Shown piece by piece: positions 56,602-64,000 of a stretch of DNA of 64,000 bases; within the stretch, counting starts at the first letter, position 1, and each line of letters starts with the position of its first letter. Source of the stretch: Coffea arabica (lineage: Eukaryota; Streptophyta; Magnoliopsida; Gentianales; Rubiaceae); NCBI RefSeq assembly GCF_036785885.1, contig NC_092329.1, positions 6,448,001 to 6,512,000 of the forward strand, given 5' to 3'. A program made the position numbers and the translations under genes. The notes under the pieces are model-generated. The model made no database searches, was not told where the DNA came from, and saw only the letters and a program-made list of their open reading frames with translations.

Positions 56602-56845
56602 CTCTTGGAAGTCCAGTTGAAGCATGATGATACTAATAGCCGCTTGAGATTTTGTAGTTTGTTGTAATATTACTTTGTAATTCCCATAAACTTTACTTGT
56701 TGCAATGAAGGGCAGATGAGCCCTTAAATTAGTATTTTCGTCTTGGAAGTTGGAAGTCTAGATGAAGCATGAAGGGATTAATAATGGGCAGCTGAGACAT
56801 TGCAGTTTGTTTCAACATTAATTTGTAGTTTTCATAAATTTTGTA
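56602..56845. repeat. Direct duplication of about 100 bp in the 3' flank of the IDA-like gene
   Basis: Copies at about 56602-56698 and 56742-56846 share CTTGGAAGTC, GAAGCATGA, TTGAGATTTTG/CTGAGACATTG, CAGTTTGTT or TAGTTTGTT, ATTACTTTGTA/ATTAATTTGTA and TTCATAAA or CCCATAAACTTT. They are diverged but co-linear. They probably lie in the 3' UTR and its flank. Confidence 0.7.
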
Positions 56846-56846
56846 C

Positions 56847-58971
56847 CAGAACTTTCGGCTATTATGATTTGTTTCTCGCAGTCAACAGTTTGTATGATGA
56901 TAACACACCAGTCCATGCAAAAACCTTAAGAGGCAGCTATAATTATGAGTTGTTTACTGCCATGTATTTGCAAGAGTTTTCTGTTTTTTGTCTTCAAATT
57001 AAGAAGAGTTTCAAGTCACTTTTCCTTCCTTTTTGTTTTAATTTTTTCTTCCCCTGCAAAAGATAATAACTCCTTGTTTTACCATCTTGTTTTTCCAATT
57101 TACAGAATCTACACAAAATTTGAACTGAGAAAAGTGGAAAGTTTAAACCAATCAAAATAAAGATACGCGACACAACCTGAAATTGCCAACAGTAACATGT
57201 AAAGGAAAATTGAAAAAATAGACGACCTTATATTTTTCCAGAAAAAGTGGGAAAAAAAAACCAACAACAGAAAATAGAAACAACTTTAAGAAAGACACTG
57301 ATCTGAAGTGAAATCCTTGAAAGGTTATCTTTCAAGTTTCTTTTGACATCCTTCCCTATTATGTTTCTTTACTTCATTACAGTCTTAGAAGAGTAACAAT
57401 GTCAACTTCTAAACTGTACCAATGAAGTCGGTGAAGAGCATATGAGTTTTCGCATGATTTGAGGGGCTTGTTTGATGGGCTAAATCAAGTTTCTTAACAT
57501 TTAGTCCATTTATGCAGCCGATGGTCTCCCATCAACGGTGAAATTTGCAATTTCGTTATATATATACATGTATGAGTCAATGGTGCATTTCTTCATGCAA
57601 GTATATTACTTGCTTGACTAATAGGCATTAGGCAGGAGACCAAATTGAGTTACAGCCCTACGGTTTTCCGCCTAGTTTGTCTTAAATTACAAATTTGCAA
57701 TTAGAAGTTACTATAATTTATTGTTATTTACAGAATCAAATATAGCCCAGTGATTCAGATCCCCATTCCTTGAGAAAATTTTATTGATATAGTATAAGCG
57801 TTATACCTTCACCATCTTTAATCCTATTCCCATCCCAGCTACTTCCATTGAACCTGCCTGCTTTTAATTTTTTTCTTTTTTCGGATACGATGGATCTACA
57901 TTTATTCTATGTTATAGAAAGGGGACTGAAAAAGTCCAAGACAAAACTAGTGGAGACTGAACCACCTACTCACCCATCTGGAACTTGCCTCCTTTTAAGC
58001 TGTGTCTTTCTGTATAAGAGAATCAGTTGATTAAGCTTACAAGTTTCAAATTTTTGAAAGTCGTTTAGCTTGGAGAAAATATTACTGTAATGCCTCTTAA
58101 ATAAGCATCTACGTGACACAAATATAGTTGGAAAATTTGTTTGGAGAATATTCTTGAAATAATTTCTAAAATATGCGTCAAATCTGACAACCTTTTGTGA
58201 AGTTCTGGCCGTAAACTCTTATAGCTGAATTTAGAAGAAATACGATATTAAAATTCAAATTCTTGATCTCCCAATCAACAAAAACACTTAGAACGTTTAT
58301 GATAGTCAACAATTTAATTTAAGAGGCAGATGGATTTTATATAGAATTCGAGTTGGCAAGAAAATGATAGAAATAGAAATGTAAGGATTTAACCAACACA
58401 AAATGTCACATCTCTTTCCTTGGGTGGGGTGCAAAAAATGGGGGTAAGCTTTCTTGTAATGTTGTTATTTTTACCGATTAAACAAACATTAACATGCTAC
58501 TCATCTTTTCTCTCCTATTCCTTCTTAATTAAGACACACAAACAACACAAAATACAATTTAATCTTTTTTTCTGCCCTTCTCAAACCTAAATTTCCAAAC
58601 TAAGGCAACTATAATTCTGTGCGATCTCAAAATCGGATTACAATAGACACGGTTTCACTCCAAGTTGTGATTGCCCGCGACTGCCTAAAGGCTCAAATTT
58701 TACCGGGTAACACTTGTACGCCTACAAGGCTTTATGGGGGCTTGCGAAGATGCTTATTCGGATTTCGGAGGGGAAATTTCGGGCTTACCTTAATATTTTG
58801 CAAATCCACCTAAAGTCTTTCCCTCTACAATTTATTCCGCCGTTGATTTAAATATGGTTGATTATCCCATACCAGCCATTTATAGTCAGTCCAGATACCT
58901 TGTATTCCGTTTTATTTACTTAGCTTTGTCTGTGCCCATCATCTGTTTGCTCTTTTGTCCCAGACATTAGA
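56847..58971. other. Intergenic region before mTERF copy 2
   Basis: No supported gene. Short frames at 57848-58030 and 58619-58813 show no family motif. The last 60 bp before mTERF copy 2 match the region upstream of copy 3 (CTGTTTGCT, TTTTGTCCCAGACA), so the duplicated unit includes upstream DNA. Confidence 0.5.
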
Positions 58972-60111
58972 ATGTTGGCCTACATTTACAAGATCCATTT
59001 GAGTGGCAGCAGGACAGTTTTATGGAGATCCCTCCTTCAATACTCTACTACTTCACCAACTGCGGCACCCCAACATAAGTGTTTGTTGGAAGATTATCTG
59101 ATAAACTCGCTTGGGTTCTCAAAACCAGAGGCCATCTTTGTTTCAAACAAGGCACCTCGCTTAAAGCCCATCTATCCAAGTTTAGCGGTCAATTTTTTTG
59201 AGAATTTGGGATTCAGCAAAACCCACATCAAAATCATTGTTTCTTCCTGTCCTAAAGTACTATGGTCTAATGTGGATAAAACCCTGAAACCAAAAATCAG
59301 ATTTCTCCAAGACCTGGGAATTTCTGGGCCTGCCCTTGTCAAGTTACTATTGGGTTATAAGCCACTGATTTATAGAGGTTTGGATAGTCACATCAAACCC
59401 CGAATTGAGTATTTAAGACAAGTGTTGAATACTGATGAGAGAGTAGTTGTAGCTTTGAAGAAATATGCATTGCTACTCGGTAACATTGAATACGAAAAAG
59501 TGGACAACAATGTTCTGTTGTTGCAGAAATATGGCTTTTCAAAGGAGAAGGTCGCCACTTTCATTGCAAACAGTCCCATGCGGATTTTCATGACGAGTCC
59601 TGAATGGTTTGAGAAACGGTTGCAATTAGTGGAAAACTATTTGGGGATTCCTCGCGAGTCCGCCATGTTCCCCTATGGGCTTAAAATACTCTGTGGCTTG
59701 CGGAAGTCGACAATTGACAAGAAATTTGACATTTTGAGGAGTTATGGCTGGTCTAATGAGGACATACTTCGGATGGTTAGGTGTTTACCTCTATTTTTAG
59801 GCCTGTCTGAGACTAGAATGAGAAAATCTTTGGATTATTTCATGAATGAACTTGGATATACTCCTGATTACTTGGCTTTGCGCCCTTTCTTATTTACTTT
59901 GAGTCTGGAAAAACGAATTAAGCCAAGGAATGAAGTTTTGAAGATTCTGAGTGAAAAGAATTTGAACACGAGGAAGAGGGACCTTGGTAAAGCTATGTGC
60001 TTGACAGAATCGAAGTTTGTGCAGGATTATCTTTTGCCTTACAAGGATGAATTGCCTGATGTGTTTGAGTCCTACATCAAGAAGTTGGAGCAGAAGTATC
60101 GGCCACTATGA
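58972..60111 (+). CDS. Organellar mTERF-family protein, copy 2 of the cluster
   Basis: One exon of 379 residues, ATG at 58972. It has the same layout as copy 1: an Arg/Ser-rich targeting start (MLAYIYKIHLSGSRTVLWRS, LLQYSTTSPT), the domain LLEDYLINSLGFSKPEAIFV, and mTERF repeats such as HIKIIVSSCPKVLWSNVDK, GISGPALVKLLLGYKPLI and GWSNEDILRMVRCLPLFL. Late landmarks are LGYTPDYLALRPFLFTLSLE and ESKFVQDYLLPYKDELP. It is closer to copy 3 than to copy 1, with whole stretches shared word for word near the C-terminus. All three run in the same direction, which points to unequal crossing-over. The role is as for copy 1 and is not known for the individual gene. Confidence 0.93.
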   Translation: MLAYIYKIHLSGSRTVLWRSLLQYSTTSPTAAPQHKCLLEDYLINSLGFSKPEAIFVSNKAPRLKPIYPSLAVNFFENLGFSKTHIKIIVSSCPKVLWSNVDKTLKPKIRFLQDLGISGPALVKLLLGYKPLIYRGLDSHIKPRIEYLRQVLNTDERVVVALKKYALLLGNIEYEKVDNNVLLLQKYGFSKEKVATFIANSPMRIFMTSPEWFEKRLQLVENYLGIPRESAMFPYGLKILCGLRKSTIDKKFDILRSYGWSNEDILRMVRCLPLFLGLSETRMRKSLDYFMNELGYTPDYLALRPFLFTLSLEKRIKPRNEVLKILSEKNLNTRKRDLGKAMCLTESKFVQDYLLPYKDELPDVFESYIKKLEQKYRPL

Positions 60112-62903
60112 AATGCTCAAGGTGGCACAATCTCTTTACATTGGTTTGATATGATTCTTGTATTATTCTCCTGACAACTCCTTTTGTCTTTGTCACTATC
60201 TTCTTTTTCTCTGTTATCTCTCATTTGGGTACTTTTCATTGAAATATAACTTTTAATAACTCCAATGTTGTGGCCAGATGTAATTCGTTAGTAGTCGTGA
60301 ATACTATGGTTTTTCTGAGGGACTTCTCATGTGGATGTGTTATTGACAATCATATTATGCTGTAAAACCCAAATAATGCAAATTTGAAGAATTCAGTGTA
60401 AATACATACTTAAAATATTGAGGATTCATCTACGTATTCTAGCTGCATCAAATGCTAAACTGAGGATGCGTTTGGAACTCTTCATGAAGGAACTCAGATA
60501 TGCCCCTGATTGCTTGGCATGCCATGCTGTTTTGTTATGTTTCAGTTTTGAATAAGTGAAGCCTTATTTGAAGTTCTGAAATTTCTTAACTCAAAAGGTC
60601 ATGCTAACTAAAATCTTTCTATATGGAAGATTATCTTCTTTTCCTGATATATAACAATTTTACATCAAAGCCATTGCAAGCTATTATTTTGAGAAACTTC
60701 TGTTTTCTTGAGGGACTGCACTTTCTGTGCTCAGATAATGCAGTCAAAGATTTCGTCAGGATGAAATTCCTTACTGTTTGTAGAGAACATAACTAAATAG
60801 GGAACATGTTTTCGTGCTTTGTCATTAGATTCTTCTTGTCATTGTCTTGAATGTAATTTTTCTGAAATCAAGGCACTGGGAACTGTATTCTTGACTTATT
60901 TGTTGACTTAATGGTAATACTCTAATATGGGTTTGGATCTTAATTCTCCCAACCATGACAACCCTAAAGAGGCTTACACCATGTTGTACTTGATTCTGCA
61001 ATGACCTGAATTTGTTACATTATGGACCGGTTTCCTGAATGTCGGGTCTCACACCAATGGACCTATAACCCTTATGGTCTGCCGAAAATCACAATATTCA
61101 AGCAGAAGAACAACCAAATCAGTCTTGTCAGTTTTTCTTTCATGTGTTCTTTTTTGTTTAATAGTTTTTTCATCTTGCAGTGGCATCTTTTCCTTGGTAG
61201 ACTAATATGGTACATTGGGCTCTGAACATCTGGGGAAGTTAGGTTGAACCGTTGACAGCGAGCTTGCTCCCAGATTAATGTTCACCTTGGTTGCCACTTC
61301 AGTATTTGAAAAGGCTTATACTCTAAGCCCTAAGGGAACACTGCAGAATGGACTCAATCATTCTGCTTTAAAGGTCCCTGCTGCCTGGAGGGGAAAAACA
61401 AACTGTTCCTGCTTTCAAGCAGCTTTCAGTTTCATCATTTGAGATTTTCAGAAGCCTAGGTGCTGAAAAGAATTTCCACTGGATTTGCTCCAGATCATTG
61501 CCTATTTTCCTCCAACCAAAAGAGGACGATTAGGACTGCACTCTGATGTGCCACTTCAAACCGTGTTTCAGCTTATTTCTTGCACGAGGATAGGCATCCA
61601 AACCTTGACATTTTGTCCCATTTACTAGAAGTAAGTAAAGCACCAAGTTGAGAGCATATAAATTGTTGCTGCTAATAGCCTAGTGTTTCTGGGATCTTAC
61701 TGAAATTTTATTCATTTTCCACTCTCTCATCCGCTTGTGTCATGCATTTCTGCGGAATGTTTACACGAACCAGTAAGCTGTTCTCAAGTATTCAGGAGAC
61801 TATATACACTAAGGGCCATCTGTCAAAAAACTTTTACCAGTCAATCAGTTATGGCTCCTGAATATTCGGGGTAATAAAAGATATTATTAAACTAGAAATG
61901 AGTTGTTTCATTGGCAATAAAAGCTTAGAGAAGGGGTAAGCCGCCTCCTCATTTTTGAAGCTACTCTTGAAAAGTACTCCCTCAATTAGCAATCCGTTTC
62001 AATAATACCCAAATCTAGAGGTAACAAATCTTTTTGGCATTGTGTGAAGTAATAGCCCAAATCTTTTTGCATGCCATTGATAAAAGGGATAACGTTGAAA
62101 CATCTCCTGAGATTTTCGTCAATATTACTTTTTTGTAAGATGTTTGGCTTCTACGAAAAAAAAAAAGTAAGCTTAAAAAGAATTTTAATGGAGAGAGCAT
62201 AGTTTCATTCCACAACTGCACTTTTTAATGGTCGGTAGATTAGCGTCGAAAAATTAAACTATCAAACACACAGGCTCCTAAATTGGTGCTAAAGTTTTAT
62301 GCATTTTTCTTTTAAATGATAGAGTAAAATTTTTTATTTTAAAAAAAGAAAAAAAGGAAAAGAAATATGCCAAACCTTTTTGATGAAAAAATATTCCACA
62401 AGATAAGCCCAGACACTAGGGTAAAGGTGTCAAATGAGGGTTGTGTGATGCTGATAGGGCGACAAGAACGATAAGTGATATTCTAAAAGTATAGGGGTAC
62501 TAAGTGATATTACTCGAAACTTTAAGGAAGGAATCTGGAATTATGCCTTGATAAAATGAAGAAAATCCTCGTAGTTTACCGGACCCATATTTTTTTCCTG
62601 TGTGGTGTCTGTCCTAATGCAATCATGACGCCCCAAAAAAAAAAGGAAAACGAAAAAAAGGCATTAAAGCGCAAGTTTTCCGCACAAGCATGAAGGCGCA
62701 AGTTTTCACTGGCTGACATTCTACGGCTTTAGGGAGCCATGCTGAAGATACATTTTCAATATTTGAAGTTTTGCAGGCCTTGAATTTTTTTAAACCGCAG
62801 CTCCGCCGCCATGGCAATCCTATATTAATCATTGACAGGTACACCTAAATGTTTGTTTTATCCGTGCCTATCAGCTGTTTGCTTTTTGTCCCAGACAGAG
62901 AAT
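60112..62903. other. Intergenic region between mTERF copies 2 and 3
   Basis: It contains the mTERF fossil (listed separately) and otherwise no supported gene. Poly-A and A-rich runs occur at 62155-62170 and 62340-62365. The DNA just before copy 3 matches that before copy 2. Confidence 0.5.
60405..60690 (+). pseudogene. Decayed C-terminal mTERF fragment, a fourth cluster member
   Basis: The segment translates in pieces to LRMRLELFMKELRYAPDCLA, then FSFE followed by a stop and VKPYLKF. It clearly corresponds to MRKSLDYFMNELGYTPDYLA and SLEKRIKPR of copy 2. Further on, AGATTATCTTCTTTTCCTGA corresponds to the DYLLPYKDELPD region with deletions. Several stops and indels break it, and no N-terminal part is recognisable. 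It has the same orientation as the intact copies. It is the remnant of an older duplicate. Confidence 0.78.
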
Positions 62904-64000
62904 ATGATGACTTACGTGTCCAAGATTCAGTTCAGTGGCAGCAGAACCGTTTCCTTCAGATGCCTTCTTCACTACTCTACCACTTCAAACACGGCGCAGC
63001 TGGAGAAAAACAGTTTTTTGGAAGAATATCTGTTAAACTCTCTTGGGTTCTCGAAACAAGAGGCTGTTTCTGCTTTGAAGAAGGTTAATCGCACAAAGCC
63101 CATCAAAAAAGACCCAAATTTAGTCGTCAATTATTTTGAGAATTTGGGTCTGAACAAATACCACATCAAAAGCATTGTTTCTTCCTACCCCAAAGTGCTG
63201 TTATGTGAGGTGGACAAATCCCTCAAACCAAAAATCAGGTTTCTTCAAGACCTGGGCGTTTCTGGGCCAGCCCTGATCAAGGTAATCTTGGCTTGTAAAC
63301 AACTCATTTGGGGTAGAGGTTTGGATGGTCACTTTAAACCCCGCATTAACTACTTGAGAGAATTGTTGGGTACTGATGAGAAGGTAGTTCTAGCTTTGAA
63401 GAAATATGCTTTGCTGCTTGGTCCTATTGAGTGCGAAAAAGTGGACAAAAATGTCCTGTTGTTGCAGAATTATGGCTTTTCAAAGGAGAAGATTGCCGCT
63501 TTCATTGCAAACAATCCTAGACACATTTTCTTGACGACCCCTGAACGGATTGAGGAGAAATTGCGTCTAGTGGAAAATTTTTTGGGGATTCCACGAGAGT
63601 CAACCATGTTCTATTATGGGGTTCAGATACTATGTGGCAGGCAGAAATCAACAATCGACAACAAATTTGACATCCTGAGGAGTTATGGCTGGTCTAATGT
63701 GCATATCTTTAAAATGGTTAGGCGTTTACCTCTAACTTTAACCATGTCTGGGAATAGAATGAGAAAATCTTTGGATTATTTCATGAATGAACTTGGATAT
63801 ACTCCTGCTTACTTGGCTTCGCGCCCTTTCTTATTTACTTTGAGTTTGGAAAAACGAGTTAAGCCAAGGAATGAAGTTTTGAAGATTCTAAATGAAAAGA
63901 ATAAGAGCACGAGGAAGGGGGACCTTTGTCAAGTTGTGTGCTTGAGAGAATTGAAGTTTGTGCAGGATTATCTTTTACCTTACAAGGATGAATTTCCCAA
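62904..64000 (+). CDS. Organellar mTERF-family protein, copy 3 (runs off the window end)
   Basis: ATG at 62904, with a second in-frame ATG directly after it. The frame is open for 365 codons to the end of the window, so the last few residues are missing. The start MMTYVSKIQFSGSRTVSFRC and LLHYSTTSNT is targeting-like, followed by FLEEYLLNSLGFSKQEAVSA. mTERF repeats include NLGLNKYHIKSIVSSYPKVL, GVSGPALIKVILACKQLI and NYGFSKEKIAAFIANNPRHI. Its C-terminal part (YFMNELGYTPAYLASRPFLF) nearly repeats copy 2. No frame break was seen, so it looks functional. The upstream 50 bp are conserved with copy 2. Confidence 0.9.
   Translation, partial: MMTYVSKIQFSGSRTVSFRCLLHYSTTSNTAQLEKNSFLEEYLLNSLGFSKQEAVSALKKVNRTKPIKKDPNLVVNYFENLGLNKYHIKSIVSSYPKVLLCEVDKSLKPKIRFLQDLGVSGPALIKVILACKQLIWGRGLDGHFKPRINYLRELLGTDEKVVLALKKYALLLGPIECEKVDKNVLLLQNYGFSKEKIAAFIANNPRHIFLTTPERIEEKLRLVENFLGIPRESTMFYYGVQILCGRQKSTIDNKFDILRSYGWSNVHIFKMVRRLPLTLTMSGNRMRKSLDYFMNELGYTPAYLASRPFLFTLSLEKRVKPRNEVLKILNEKNKSTRKGDLCQVVCLRELKFVQDYLLPYKDEFP

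Noticed and set aside
1-64000. CRISPR arrays, bacterial-type operons, or organelle DNA insertions
   Set aside because: No regularly spaced short repeats, no polycistronic layout and no plastid or mitochondrial gene fragments were recognised. The organelle-related proteins are nuclear genes with targeting sequences.

Overview
This 64 kb window is nuclear DNA of a flowering plant, almost certainly a dicot. It is AT-rich, its genes are split by spliceosomal GT-AG introns, and it carries plant-only families: TGA and ABI5-type bZIP factors, an EPF stomatal peptide, a chloroplast ATP synthase delta chain and an expanded organellar mTERF family. Small MITEs and one Helitron are also typical of plants. 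I cannot place the species from the sequence. All exon coordinates below were worked out by hand from splice consensus, reading phase and family motifs.

Layout. 1-4.1 kb (+): the 3' half of a VPS38/UVRAG-type gene (PI3-kinase complex II). 5.6-8.3 kb (-): a very acidic, probably nuclear protein with an upstream coding exon and a 5'-UTR intron. 8.4-13 kb: gene-poor, with a decayed copy of a bZIP exon (11.6 kb) and a Mutator-like MITE (12.2-12.7 kb). 13.1-15.0 kb (-): an ABI5/AREB-like group A bZIP. 15.36-21.78 kb: a probable 6.4 kb Helitron inserted about 400 bp upstream of that bZIP start codon, carrying exon-like pieces and an intact 137-codon reading frame. 21.8-29.4 kb: long gene-poor stretch. 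30.3-34.1 kb (+): a TGA7-like bZIP with a DOG1-type domain. 35.1-38.7 kb (+): a J-domain protein, likely organellar. 39.3-42.4 kb (-): phosphopantothenate-cysteine ligase (CoA synthesis), convergent with the J-domain gene. 44.8 kb (-): tRNA-Trp. 45.5-46.1 kb (-): an EPF2-like secreted stomatal peptide. 48.0-48.7 kb (-): ATPD, with an I-box/G-box module upstream. 49.4-50.8 kb: a hAT-type MITE with a second hAT MITE nested inside, each with its own 8 bp target duplication. 52.3-64 kb (+): three mTERF genes in direct orientation, a decayed fourth mTERF piece between the second and third, and an IDA-like secreted peptide gene between the first and second.

There is no operon-like logic. The genes are unrelated housekeeping, signalling and regulatory genes. 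The local themes are recent tandem duplication (mTERF cluster, direct repeats around the IDA-like gene) and DNA-transposon activity (Helitron, nested hAT MITEs, Mutator-like MITE). I saw no retroviral or LTR-type coding region and no CRISPR array. The items most worth a second look are the Helitron in the bZIP promoter with its cargo, the IDA-like peptide with a cysteine-containing core, the TGA7-like factor that carries a TGA1-type cysteine pair, and the mTERF array with its fossil member.
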